A stretch of 64,000 bases of DNA, taken from Corynebacterium breve. Lineage in GTDB: Bacteria > Actinomycetota > Actinomycetes > Mycobacteriales > Mycobacteriaceae. Positions 1 through 8,428 of the stretch are shown one piece after another. The stretch spans positions 124,001 through 188,000 of the forward strand of contig NZ_CP126969.1 of assembly GCF_030252165.1 (NCBI RefSeq), read 5' to 3'. Every line of letters begins with the position of its first letter. The first letter of the stretch is position 1. The translations under genes were made by a program, and so were the position numbers. The notes below the pieces were generated by a model, which saw only the letters and a program-made list of their open reading frames with translations, did not search any database and was not told the DNA's origin.

Positions 1-1
1 A

Positions 2-214
2 GTCAAAGCCGCTCTGACCGGACCGAAGACGACGGCGACTGTTCTTGCAGCGCTTCCCTTTGCAGGGATCGGAATGGGGGCCATGATGGGAGCCTCTCCA
101 TTGACGTTTCTCACAACGACCGGGCTGGGCAACGCATTGTTTCTTGCCGGCACAGCATTGACCAGCGGCGGGATTCTGGTTTCCCACGCGATCATCCAGA
201 AGGCGGCGACATGA
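2..214 (+). CDS. Type II secretion system F-family protein, TadB-like (C-terminal end, partial)
   Basis: An open frame enters from the left edge and ends in TGA at 212-214, giving about 70 residues. These contain two hydrophobic stretches around a short loop, as at the C-terminal end of TadB inner-membrane platform proteins of Flp pilus systems. The stop overlaps the ATG of the following TadC-like gene (ATGA), so the two are translationally coupled. The role is inferred mainly from the neighbours (TadC, pilin, TadE and TadG-like), because the diagnostic part of the protein lies outside the window. Confidence 0.7.
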   Translation, partial: VKAALTGPKTTATVLAALPFAGIGMGAMMGASPLTFLTTTGLGNALFLAGTALTSGGILVSHAIIQKAAT

Positions 215-801
215 TCAGCACGGTTTCTCTTGCCTGCTTGGCAGCGGCGGTGGCGCTTGGCCCAGCTCGACCGCATCATCGCATCGGCAGGGCTGAAAAA
301 CCGAGGTCAAGAACAAAGAATCCGAGGGACGGGCCGCTTGACTCCCTGCGGATTGCGGCTGACATCGACTTATTTGCCGCGTGTCTTCGCGCCGGTGTAT
401 CTCACGACAGTGCCGCTGCTGCCGTCGCCTCGACATATGACGGCGGTGGACAGGGGGATACCGATTCGCACATCGGGCAGCGCTGGAGCTCGGTGGTGGC
501 CTTGAACGCCGTGGGGGTCGAACCCGAGCGCGCCTGGGAGGAGATGGTGGACCTACCAGGACTTTCGGAAGTCGCTGACCTTGTTGCGCTCTCCAGCCGC
601 ACCGGATCGTCACTGGCCGCAGGATGCGAACGCATTGCTGAGGCGCTGCGAGAAGAATCCGCCGACAAAGCCACTGCACAAGCGGAACGAGCTGGCGTGC
701 TGATCAGTATCCCGCTCGCGCTGTGCTTTCTACCAGCATTTTTCATCCTTGGACTCGCCCCGGTTGTGATCAGCCTGGGCATGGAACTACTACCTCAATG
801 A
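211..801 (+). CDS. Type II secretion system F-family protein, TadC-like
   Basis: This 196-residue protein has a hydrophobic N-terminus, a cytoplasmic region with the sequence GSSLAAGCERIAEALREE typical of T2SSF domains, and a strongly hydrophobic C-terminal segment (about residues 165-190). TadC pairs with TadB to form the inner-membrane platform on which the pilus ATPase acts. It is shorter than proteobacterial TadC but normal for actinobacterial tad clusters. The start overlaps the stop of the preceding gene by four bases. It is followed 22 bases later by the pilin-like gene. Confidence 0.8.
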   Translation: MISTVSLACLAAAVALGPARPHHRIGRAEKPRSRTKNPRDGPLDSLRIAADIDLFAACLRAGVSHDSAAAAVASTYDGGGQGDTDSHIGQRWSSVVALNAVGVEPERAWEEMVDLPGLSEVADLVALSSRTGSSLAAGCERIAEALREESADKATAQAERAGVLISIPLALCFLPAFFILGLAPVVISLGMELLPQ

Positions 802-823
802 CAACCTCGAAAGGAACACTACA

Positions 824-1027
824 ATGACCGCTTTTCTCTTCCGTCTTCAGACTAGAATCAATGACCTGACCAGCAATGACCGCGGGATGTCAACAATCGA
901 ATACGCGATGGGTTCGTTGGCCGCAGCCGCCCTCGCCGCCGTGTTGTACATGGTGATCAACGGCGAGGGTGTGGTCAGTGCGATCGAAGGCATCATCACT
1001 GACGCGCTTTCCAACACACCGAACTAG
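824..1027 (+). CDS. Flp-type pilin-like small protein (DUF4244-like)
   Basis: This 67-residue protein has a charged N-terminus, the motif DRGMSTIEYAMG and then one long hydrophobic helix of about 20 residues. The processing-like Gly-Met-Ser-Thr-Ile-Glu-Tyr pattern, with Glu at position +5, is that of Flp/type IV-like pilins cut by a prepilin peptidase. A ribosome site (GAAAGGA, 809-815) precedes the ATG. Its place between TadC and TadE-like genes makes it the likely major pilin of this cluster. Assignment to DUF4244 is from recall of the family pattern. Confidence 0.75.
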   Translation: MTAFLFRLQTRINDLTSNDRGMSTIEYAMGSLAAAALAAVLYMVINGEGVVSAIEGIITDALSNTPN

Positions 1028-1031
1028 CATT

Positions 1032-1325
1032 ATGTGGGCTGATGATCGCGGCTCCGTCACAATCGAAGCCGCCTTGTCTCTAGCCACGCTCATCATCGTG
1101 GCTGCGGGAATCGTGGCTGGTATTGCGACGATGGCCGCGTACATCGCCGCCATCGACATCGCAGGGGCTGCCGCACGCGCGCACGCTATTGGGGTTGACT
1201 ACGAATCTGCACGGGCAGACATCACGGTCTCGGAACAAGCAGGCCTGGTCACCGTGCAGGTGAAACTCCCCGCAGCGATCGGTACCGCCGAAGCCACGGC
1301 GACCTACCCGGTGGAGTTTCGATGA
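1032..1325 (+). CDS. TadE-like pilus assembly protein
   Basis: A protein of 97 residues starts at the ATG at 1032. The open frame extends upstream to 969, but that part lies over the pilin gene and has no family resemblance. It begins WADDRGSVTIEAALSLATLI, the short N-terminus and single transmembrane helix of TadE-type pseudopilins, followed by a small extracytoplasmic domain. It lies 4 bases after the pilin stop, and its stop overlaps the next ATG. It probably acts as a minor pilin in assembly or surface display. Confidence 0.72.
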   Translation: MWADDRGSVTIEAALSLATLIIVAAGIVAGIATMAAYIAAIDIAGAAARAHAIGVDYESARADITVSEQAGLVTVQVKLPAAIGTAEATATYPVEFR

Positions 1326-1651
1326 ATGGCACGCACTTGCTTTACGACGACCGCGGCTACGCAACGGTGACCTCCGCCGGGATCATCGCTGCAGTGGTGA
1401 CCTTGCTGGCTGCGGTCGCCGGTGTAGTGCAGCACCAGATCGGTATTCATCGGGCGCAACTTGCAGCCGATCTTTCTGCAGTTGCAGCTGCGACGGCGCT
1501 GTACGAGGGCTTTGATGCGTGCGCGGTGGCTGCAGACACAGCCGGGCTGAATAACTCGCAACTATTAGAGTGCGCGGTTGTGGACAGCGACGTTGTCGTC
1601 CAGGTGGCAGCGGGATCGGCACACCAGACCTCCCGGGCCGGGCCTCTTTAG
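1322..1651 (+). CDS. TadG-like (Rv3654c-like) helicase-adjacent membrane-anchored protein
   Basis: This 109-residue protein starts with DDRGYATVTSAGIIAAVVTLLAAVAGV, a single N-terminal membrane helix, followed by a small domain of the Rv3654c/TadG-like type that ends actinobacterial tad clusters next to a DUF1998 helicase. ATG at 1322 overlaps the previous stop. The stop (1649-1651) overlaps the stop of the convergent helicase gene by three bases. Function is inferred from position and the pilin-like N-terminus. Confidence 0.68.
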   Translation: MNGTHLLYDDRGYATVTSAGIIAAVVTLLAAVAGVVQHQIGIHRAQLAADLSAVAAATALYEGFDACAVAADTAGLNNSQLLECAVVDSDVVVQVAAGSAHQTSRAGPL

Positions 1652-3999
1652 CTGGTCTGGGGTGTAGTGGCGGTCATCGTCACCAGCGCGCCGAGCAGCT
1701 TCAACGCCGCGTGCTTGTCCAGCGGCTGGTTGCCGTTGCCACATTTTGGTGATTGCACACAGCTGGGGCAGCCGGACTCGCAGGCACACGAGCGCACCGT
1801 CTCAAACGTGGCGGTGATCCACTCGTGGAACCGGGCGAATCCTTCGTCGGCAAAGCCCGCGCCACCGGGGTGACCGTCATACACAAACACCGTGGGCAGT
1901 CCCGTATCCCCATGCAATGCGGTTGAAACACCGCCGATGTCCCATCGGTCACAGGTGGCCAGGAGCGGAAGGAGACCGATGGCTGCGTGTTCGGCCGCAT
2001 GCAGCGCGCCGGGAACTTCACCAGCAGTAATGCCCATTTCCTGCAGCACCAGTGGATCGATCGTGTACGCGACAGCGCGGGTGTACAGAGTCTGTTCGGG
2101 CACGTCTAAAGGGATGTGCTCGCTCACCGTGCCATCGGAAAGCCTCACGACGTAGCCGGTCACGTGATCGGTGACCTCGACATCGACATTGGCCACCCAC
2201 AGGCCAGGGGAGTAGTTGATTAGTTCACTTGGCTCGCCAAGAATGCGGATGTCTGTAGTGGACCTGGCCTGCGTGGTGTAATCCGGAGTCTCCGGTTTCG
2301 CAAGCGCCACGTAGTTGTCTAGATCCAACTCCTCGATGACGAAGTATTCGCCCTGGTGGATGTACACCGCGCCGTCGTGCACTTGTGAAGCCGCGCGGGC
2401 CGAATCGACAGTGCCTAGGAGGCGACCGTCTGACATATCCACGATCATGACCTCCTCGCCGGAGCCACCACGTAAAGACACTGCACCGTGGGCCGAGTCC
2501 GGGGTGATCTCGCCCTCCAGCTGGGGCACTGCGAACCAACCCTGGGGTCTGCGGCGCAAGAATCCACGTGCGGTTAGATCGTCGACCACATCATGGGCAG
2601 CAAAGGCCTCCACGTCTTCCGGGGTCAGCGGCTTTTCCACCGCCGCACAGTAGACATGGCCCCGCAACACATAGGGGTTCGCGGGATTGAATACGCTGTT
2701 TTCCACCGGCTTACCCAGCAACGCCTCGGGATGGTTTACCAGATACGTGTCCATCGGTTCGTCGCGTGCCACCATCACCACCACGGAACCTTGTCCGCGG
2801 CGCCCGGCGCGGCCAGCCTGCTGGGTAAACGAGGCAACCGTGCCAGGAAAACCCGCCATGACCACGGCATCGAGTCCACCGACGTCGATGCCTAGCTCCA
2901 GGGCGTTGGTCGTCGCCACGCCTAAGAGCTTGCCGCTATCCAAGTCTTGCTCTAGTCGGCGCCGGTCTTCCGCGAGGTAGCCGGCCCGGTAAGAAGCGAT
3001 GCGCGAAGCGAAGTCAGCGCGGCCTGCGACCACCAATTCCTCTGCGCAGCGCATGGCCACGATCTCGGCAGCACGACGCGACCGGACAAAGGTCAAGGTA
3101 CGTGCGCCTTCGCGAACCAAAGCCGACATGATCTCGGCTGCCTCGGTCGTGGCGGCACGACGCACCGGGGCTCCTTGTTCGCCCTCCGCACCCTCGATAA
3201 AGCCCGGCTCCCATAGCGCGATAGTGCGCTCACCGGTCGGTGCCGTATCCTCCGTGATCGCTCGCACCGGCCGACCGATCAAGCGCGTCGCCTGCCCAGA
3301 CGGATCTGCAGATGTCGCAGAAGCAAACACCACCGTAGGCGTCGAGCCGTAGGCCGCGGCAAGACGCAGCAATCGGCGCAAAACCAGCGCCACGTTGGCA
3401 CCGAAGACCCCGCGATAGGTGTGGCACTCGTCGACAATGACGTATTTCAAGTGGCGCAGCAGGCGAGCCCAGCGAGAGTGCGCGGCCAAAATTCCGGCGT
3501 GGAGCATGTCGGGGTTAGTGAAAACAAAGCGAGTGGCATCGCGAATCCCACGCCGAGCCTCGGTCGGGGTGTCCCCGTCGTAAGGAGCGGGGTGCACCCC
3601 GGCAAGGTCGTCCACATCCCGCACCAGCCCCAGCACCGACTGAAGCTGGTCCGAGCCGAGCGCCTTCGTCGGCGTGATGTACATGGCGCAGGCGGTGGGG
3701 TCGTCGGCAAGCGAAGTGAGCGTAGGGAGGAGATACCCAAGCGACTTTCCCGAGGACGTTCCGGTGGCGATCACCACATCGTGGCCCGAAAAAGCCGCCT
3801 GCGCACACTCGGCCTGGTGGGTGTAAAGCCTGTCGATTCCTTTATCGAATAGCACCTGTTGTAATTCCGGGTGTACCCAATCGGGCCAATCGGAATAACG
3901 GGCCTCCCGTGCAGCAACGGTGTCCACATGGGTGATCGTGGACCGCGGAAAATCATGCTTGAGCTGGCCAATTAGCTCTTCGCCAAAAGTATTCGTCAT
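1648..3999 (-). CDS. DEAD/DEAH-box helicase with DUF1998 C-terminal domain (MrfA/YprA-like)
   Basis: This 783-residue superfamily 2 helicase has a Walker A motif TGTSSGKS near residues 80-87, a DECH box (VDECHTYRG) near residue 190, a motif VI QQAGRAGRRGQ in the second RecA lobe, and a C-terminal DUF1998 region with the cluster CACESGCPSCVQSPKCG. The four Cys of that cluster are the metal-binding set of the MrfA/YprA group, for which a role in DNA lesion repair has been described in Bacillus. The mycobacterial homologue also lies beside the tad genes. The gene converges on the TadG-like gene with overlapping stops, leaving no room for a separate terminator. Confidence 0.88.
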   Translation of the reverse strand: MTNTFGEELIGQLKHDFPRSTITHVDTVAAREARYSDWPDWVHPELQQVLFDKGIDRLYTHQAECAQAAFSGHDVVIATGTSSGKSLGYLLPTLTSLADDPTACAMYITPTKALGSDQLQSVLGLVRDVDDLAGVHPAPYDGDTPTEARRGIRDATRFVFTNPDMLHAGILAAHSRWARLLRHLKYVIVDECHTYRGVFGANVALVLRRLLRLAAAYGSTPTVVFASATSADPSGQATRLIGRPVRAITEDTAPTGERTIALWEPGFIEGAEGEQGAPVRRAATTEAAEIMSALVREGARTLTFVRSRRAAEIVAMRCAEELVVAGRADFASRIASYRAGYLAEDRRRLEQDLDSGKLLGVATTNALELGIDVGGLDAVVMAGFPGTVASFTQQAGRAGRRGQGSVVVMVARDEPMDTYLVNHPEALLGKPVENSVFNPANPYVLRGHVYCAAVEKPLTPEDVEAFAAHDVVDDLTARGFLRRRPQGWFAVPQLEGEITPDSAHGAVSLRGGSGEEVMIVDMSDGRLLGTVDSARAASQVHDGAVYIHQGEYFVIEELDLDNYVALAKPETPDYTTQARSTTDIRILGEPSELINYSPGLWVANVDVEVTDHVTGYVVRLSDGTVSEHIPLDVPEQTLYTRAVAYTIDPLVLQEMGITAGEVPGALHAAEHAAIGLLPLLATCDRWDIGGVSTALHGDTGLPTVFVYDGHPGGAGFADEGFARFHEWITATFETVRSCACESGCPSCVQSPKCGNGNQPLDKHAALKLLGALVTMTATTPQTS

Positions 4000-4152
4000 C
4001 CCACACTCACCCTTTTTGGTGTAATAATTCGATCGTTTTCAGTAAAAAACCGATTGTGCGCTATCGCATCGGGTCAATCCATGACACACTATTTATGGTC
4101 GCAGATTCTGTGCGCGCCTCTCCAGGTGCTCGTGAGGGATTTTGTCCGCGGG

Positions 4153-4213
4153 CACCAGGTTTTGTAAGACCTGGTGAATCGGAAAGACCCGGTGCCAACA
4201 CCCGTTGGTGCCG
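4153..4213 (+). promoter_or_regulatory. Structured 5' leader of the cold-shock gene (two hairpins)
   Basis: Two consecutive stem-loops can form just upstream of the cold-shock gene: CACCAGGT (4153-4160) with ACCTGGTG (4169-4176), and CGGTGCCAAC (4190-4199) with GTTGGTGCCG (4204-4213, ten pairs including two G-U). The second ends 18 bases before the ribosome site. Long structured leaders control translation of cspA-type genes with temperature in other bacteria, so a similar role is inferred here. Confidence 0.45.
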
Positions 4214-4245
4214 CACAATACCGGCATTCAATGAAAGGTCACAAA

Positions 4246-4449
4246 ATGGCTACCGGAACTGTTAAATGGTTTAACGCTGAAAAGGGCTTCGGCTTCATCG
4301 CTCCTGACGACGGCTCTGCTGACGTCTTCGTTCACTACTCTGAGATCCAGGGCAACGGCTTCCGTACCCTCGAAGAGAACCAGAAGGTTGAGTTCGAGGT
4401 CGGCGAAGGCGCAAAGGGCCCACAGGCTCAGGGCGTTACCGCTCTCTAA
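4246..4449 (+). CDS. cspA: Cold-shock protein (CspA family)
   Basis: A 67-residue single cold-shock domain, beginning [20 protein letters not shown] and followed by DVFVHYSEI. It thus carries the RNP1 (KGFGFI) and RNP2 (VFVHY) nucleic-acid-binding motifs. It is an RNA chaperone of the usual length. I chose the ATG at 4246, with AAAGGT upstream, over the longer open frame from 4174 because the family starts here. A terminator follows immediately. Confidence 0.95.
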   Translation: MATGTVKWFNAEKGFGFIAPDDGSADVFVHYSEIQGNGFRTLEENQKVEFEVGEGAKGPQAQGVTAL

Positions 4450-4454
4450 AAAGC

Positions 4455-4466
4455 GCTTAACGACGA
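4455..4466 (+). repeat. Variant of the repeated 12-mer (GCTTAACGACGA)
   Basis: This copy has one mismatch to GCTTATCGACGA. It lies 5 bases after the cold-shock stop codon and its last base begins the terminator stem. Confidence 0.6.
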
Positions 4467-4497
4467 AGCCCTCTTCCACACGGGAGAGGGCTTTTTC
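4466..4497 (+). terminator. Intrinsic terminator after the cold-shock gene
   Basis: The stem AAGCCCTCT (4466-4474) pairs with AGAGGGCTT (4485-4493), followed by a T run. It is placed directly after the cold-shock gene. Confidence 0.85.
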
Positions 4498-4513
4498 ATA
4501 CCTTGAACCGTGC

Positions 4514-5140
4514 CTAAATGCTCGAGTAACCGCGACGCTCATCGGACCACTCGAAGAGACGGGTTTGCGCGCGTTGGATCAAGAATCCCACGAATGTACC
4601 CAAAAGCACGCCGACGACCATGCCTAAGAGTGGATTGTCGCGGAAGAGCGCACCGCCGGCGTAGCCAATAAGTACTGTCTGGAACGCCCACACGATCACG
4701 CCGATGGTGTCGTAAATGAAAAACGCGAACCAGGGGTAGCGCACCGAGCCCAAAATGATCGTGGCGACCCACCTGGCCCAAGGAATGAACCTAGCGACGA
4801 TGATGGTGACCCCGGCTCGGCGTCGCATGTTGCGTCGAACCCACACCACGGCTTGTCCCGCCTTGGTCTCGGAATCGAATCGATTGACCACTTTAACCAG
4901 ACGGGTGCCCAAGATATAGCAAATGTTGTCACCGATGATCGCGCCCGAGGCGGCAAAAAAGATGACAGCCCAAACATTGGGTACACCCGTTGAACCCGCG
5001 AACGCGCCAGCCAAGTTCAAAACCGTTTCCGATGGAACCAACGGAACGAGGGCGTCTAGGACGATTAGTAGGCTGACCAGCGGATAGAAGATCGGCATTG
5101 TCATGAGTTGCTCCAGCCACATGACGATTTGATCTGCCAC
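4514..5140 (-). CDS. DedA family membrane protein
   Basis: This 208-residue polytopic membrane protein of the DedA/VTT (SNARE-associated) family has the family motifs PSETVLNLAGAFAG near the N-terminus, FFAASGAIIGDNICYILG, and RFIPWARWVATIILGSVRYPWFAFFIYD. DedA proteins act as undecaprenyl-phosphate or phospholipid transporters or scramblases. I chose GTG at 5140 because GGAGG lies 5 bases upstream. The open frame also allows a TTG at 5155. It is divergent from topA. Confidence 0.87.
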   Translation of the reverse strand: MADQIVMWLEQLMTMPIFYPLVSLLIVLDALVPLVPSETVLNLAGAFAGSTGVPNVWAVIFFAASGAIIGDNICYILGTRLVKVVNRFDSETKAGQAVVWVRRNMRRRAGVTIIVARFIPWARWVATIILGSVRYPWFAFFIYDTIGVIVWAFQTVLIGYAGGALFRDNPLLGMVVGVLLGTFVGFLIQRAQTRLFEWSDERRGYSSI

Positions 5141-5448
5141 ACTAACCTCCCACAAACGCTGGAAATCTGCCTTTGCACCGACTCTATTGGATTTCTACAT
5201 TGTATGCTGCAAGGGTTTTGACCGTCGACGTAAACATATGTGGTGTTATGGTCGATAGGAAATTTAGGCGACCTATCGTCCGAAAGTTGGGGAGACCCTG
5301 CTAGTTTCTCCATCAGGAAAACATTCACGTCTATTTTCTCGTCGAAACCACTCACACCAATGTGGTGAACGGGTCAGGTGTGACACGTCGCATACAGTTG
5401 TGGCATGGTGAGCACACCAGGCACTTTAGGAATTGAGGTACACACGCC
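5141..5448. other. Intergenic region between dedA and topA (308 bases)
   Basis: This region must hold the divergent promoters of the DedA gene and topA. The only structure I see is an inverted repeat, CGATAGG (5253-5259) and CCTATCG (5272-5278), with a 12-base A+T-rich centre. It could be an operator or a supercoiling-sensitive promoter element. No convincing gene was found. Confidence 0.4.
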
Positions 5449-8424
5449 GTGGCAGATGCAAACGGAGCGGACAAGACATTAGTCATTGTCGAGTCTCAAA
5501 CGAAGGCGAAGAAGATCCAGAACTACCTGGGCGACAAGTACATTGTCGAAGCCTCCGTCGGACACATCCGCGACCTGCCAGGACGAGCCGCAGATATCCC
5601 GGATAAGTACAAGAAGGAATCATGGGCCAAGCTCGGCGTCAACCCCGAGGACGGCTTCGAACCCATCTATGTAGTTAGCCCCGACAAGAAGAAGAAAGTT
5701 GCCGATCTGCGGGCAAAGCTCAAGCAGTGCAATAAGCTCCTTCTTGCAACAGACCCGGACCGCGAAGGCGAAGCAATCGCGTGGCACCTGCTGGAGGTTC
5801 TCAAGCCCAAGGTGCCGGTAGAGCGCATGGTGTTCAACGAGATCACCGAAGCAGCCATCAAGGAAGCAGCGGAAAACACCCGCGAAATCGATACCGACCT
5901 GGTCGATGCGCAAGAAACACGCCGAATCCTTGACCGTCTCTACGGCTACGAAGTCTCACCCGTGTTGTGGAAAAAGGTCATGCCGCGCCTTTCCGCAGGT
6001 CGCGTGCAATCCGTCGCCACACGCGTCATCGTCGAGCGCGAACGCGAACGCATGGCATTCATCTCGGCCGAGTACTGGGACCTCGCGGCAACGCTGAATA
6101 CTGGCAAGGCCGACCAGCCGGAAAACCCCGCGGAATTCGATGCAAAGCTGGCCACGCTAGACAGCAAGCGCGTCGCACAGGGGCGGGATTTCACCGACCG
6201 CGGCCAGCTGAAGAAGGCGAGCGACCAGGTGGTCGTCGTCGATAAGCAGAAAGCAGAAGCCCTGGCGAAGGCGCTTGAAAAGCAGCCGATGCACGTGGAC
6301 GCGGTTGAGGAAAAGCCATACTCGCGACGCCCCTACGCGCCGTTTATGACCTCCACGCTGCAGCAGGAGGCCGGTCGCAAGCTTCACTTTACGTCCGCCC
6401 GCACGATGCGTATTGCGCAGCGACTGTACGAAAACGGTCACATTACGTACATGCGTACCGACTCGACCTCGCTGTCCCAGCAAGGCCTGAAGGCTGCCCG
6501 CAACGCCGCGACTGAACTTTATGGCGCGAACTTTGTGTCGAGTAGCCCGCGCACCTACGACCGTAAGGTGAAAAACTCCCAGGAGGCGCACGAAGCGATC
6601 CGACCTGCTGGTGAGCGTTTTGCCACCCCGGGCCAACTGGCAGGCGCGCTCGACGCTGAGGAATTCAAGCTGTATGAGCTGATCTGGCAGCGCACCGTCG
6701 CCTCCCAGATGGCAGATGCCAAGGGCACCTCTATGAAGGTTGTCATCTCTGGCACCGCGACCACCGGCGAAAAGGCTGAGTTCCACGCGACCGGACGCAC
6801 GATTACCTTCCCGGGTTGGCTGCGTGCCTACTCCGACGCGCAGGATAACAAGGACTCGCATCTACCGGTTCTGGCCAAGGGCGACGATCTGACCTCCACG
6901 AAGATCACCGCCGATGGTCACTCCACCAATCCGCCAGCTCGCTACACCGAAGCGAGCCTGGTGAAGAAAATGGAAGAGCTAGGAATTGGTCGTCCGTCGA
7001 CGTATGCCTCGATCATCAAGACGATCCAAGATCGCGGCTACGTATTCGTGCGTGGCAATGCGCTTGTGCCTTCGTGGGTGGCGTTCTCCGTCGTCGGCCT
7101 GTTGGAGCAGAACTTCACCCCGCTGGTGGACTACGATTTCACTTCCTCAATGGAAGACCAGCTGGATGAGATCGCGAATGGCCAAGAAGACCGCACCGAT
7201 TGGCTCACCGGCTTCTACTTCGGTGACGCCGAGGCCGATGATTCCATGGCGGAAGCCATCGCGCGCCACGGTGGTCTCAAGGCGATGATCGAGGGAAATC
7301 TGGAGTCCATCGACGCACGCCAGGTCAATTCTTTGAAGCTTTTCGACGATTCCGAAGGCCGCTCTATCAACGTGCGTGTCGGCCGCTACGGCCCGTACAT
7401 TGAGCGCCAGACCGGCGTAACGGCTGAGGGAGAGCCGGAGTACCAGCGCGCGAATCTGCCCGAATCCGCGACCCCGGACGAGGTCAACCTAGAGATGGCG
7501 GAGAAGCTCTTCGCCACGCCTCAGACCGGCCGTGAGCTTGGGGAGAACCCAGCTAACGGGCGCATGATCGTTGCTCGCGACGGCCGTTATGGCCCGTACG
7601 TCACCGAGGTGGTGCGCGATGACGAGCGTGAGAAGGCCGAGGCCGCCGCCGAAAAGGTCGTCGCCGAGGAGCGCGCGGCTGAAGATGCGCAGCGTGCCGC
7701 TGATGGAATGCGTGCGAAGAACTGGGAGACCAAAACCGCAGCGAAGCAGAAGGAAAAGCGCATCGCCGAGCTTGTCGACGAACAATTGAAGCCGAAAACC
7801 GGCTCGCTGTTCCAGAACATGGAATCGGCAACGATCGAGCTAGATGATGCACTCAAGTTGCTGAGCCTGCCACGTGAGGTAGGCATCGACCCAGCAGATG
7901 ACGAGCTCATCACAGCTCAAAACGGTCGTTACGGCCCGTATTTGAAGAAGGGCAACGATTCGCGTTCGCTTGCGAGCGAGGATCAGATCTTCTCCATCAC
8001 CCTGGAAGAGGCACGTCGCATCTACGCCGAGCCGAAGCGTCGTGGCCGCGCGGCAGCGAAGCCACCGCTGAAGATGTTGGGCGACAACGATGTCTCAGGC
8101 AAGCCAATGAGCATCAAGGATGGTCGCTTTGGCCCATACGTCACCGACGGTGAGACCAACGCGTCCCTGCAGCGTGGCGATACCCCTGAAACCATGACCG
8201 ACCAGCGCGCTAACGAGCTGCTTTCGGCTCGCCGCGCCCGCGAGGCCGAGCAGGGCAGCGCCCCTGCGAAGAAGACCGCGCGAAAGTCGGCCAAGAAGAC
8301 GACAAAGAAAACGGCTAAGAAAACGGCTAAGAAAACGGCTAAAAAGACTACTAAGAAGACCACACGCAAGGCACCGCCGCAGACAACGAAAAACGTAGTC
8401 AAGGCGGGTTCTAGAAGGAAGTAG
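5449..8424 (+). CDS. topA: DNA topoisomerase I (type IA)
   Basis: This 991-residue enzyme relaxes negative supercoils. It starts with GTG. The N-terminal TOPRIM domain shows TLVIVESQTKAKKI with the DPDREGEAIAWHL metal motif near residue 100. The catalytic tyrosine lies in GHITYMRTDST (Tyr334). The C-terminal half has four Topo-C repeats of GRYGPY/GRFGPY type instead of Cys4 zinc fingers, as in mycobacteria. The last 50 residues are a Lys/Thr/Ala repeat tail (8270-8380) of the kind known to aid processivity in actinobacterial TopA. The next gene begins 4 bases after the stop. Confidence 0.97.
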   Translation: MADANGADKTLVIVESQTKAKKIQNYLGDKYIVEASVGHIRDLPGRAADIPDKYKKESWAKLGVNPEDGFEPIYVVSPDKKKKVADLRAKLKQCNKLLLATDPDREGEAIAWHLLEVLKPKVPVERMVFNEITEAAIKEAAENTREIDTDLVDAQETRRILDRLYGYEVSPVLWKKVMPRLSAGRVQSVATRVIVERERERMAFISAEYWDLAATLNTGKADQPENPAEFDAKLATLDSKRVAQGRDFTDRGQLKKASDQVVVVDKQKAEALAKALEKQPMHVDAVEEKPYSRRPYAPFMTSTLQQEAGRKLHFTSARTMRIAQRLYENGHITYMRTDSTSLSQQGLKAARNAATELYGANFVSSSPRTYDRKVKNSQEAHEAIRPAGERFATPGQLAGALDAEEFKLYELIWQRTVASQMADAKGTSMKVVISGTATTGEKAEFHATGRTITFPGWLRAYSDAQDNKDSHLPVLAKGDDLTSTKITADGHSTNPPARYTEASLVKKMEELGIGRPSTYASIIKTIQDRGYVFVRGNALVPSWVAFSVVGLLEQNFTPLVDYDFTSSMEDQLDEIANGQEDRTDWLTGFYFGDAEADDSMAEAIARHGGLKAMIEGNLESIDARQVNSLKLFDDSEGRSINVRVGRYGPYIERQTGVTAEGEPEYQRANLPESATPDEVNLEMAEKLFATPQTGRELGENPANGRMIVARDGRYGPYVTEVVRDDEREKAEAAAEKVVAEERAAEDAQRAADGMRAKNWETKTAAKQKEKRIAELVDEQLKPKTGSLFQNMESATIELDDALKLLSLPREVGIDPADDELITAQNGRYGPYLKKGNDSRSLASEDQIFSITLEEARRIYAEPKRRGRAAAKPPLKMLGDNDVSGKPMSIKDGRFGPYVTDGETNASLQRGDTPETMTDQRANELLSARRAREAEQGSAPAKKTARKSAKKTTKKTAKKTAKKTAKKTTKKTTRKAPPQTTKNVVKAGSRRK
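6236..6247 (-). repeat. Repeated 12-mer GCTTATCGACGA
   Basis: Exact copy on the minus strand inside topA, read on the coding strand as part of Val-Asp-Lys. Confidence 0.7.
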
Positions 8425-8428
8425 TTAA

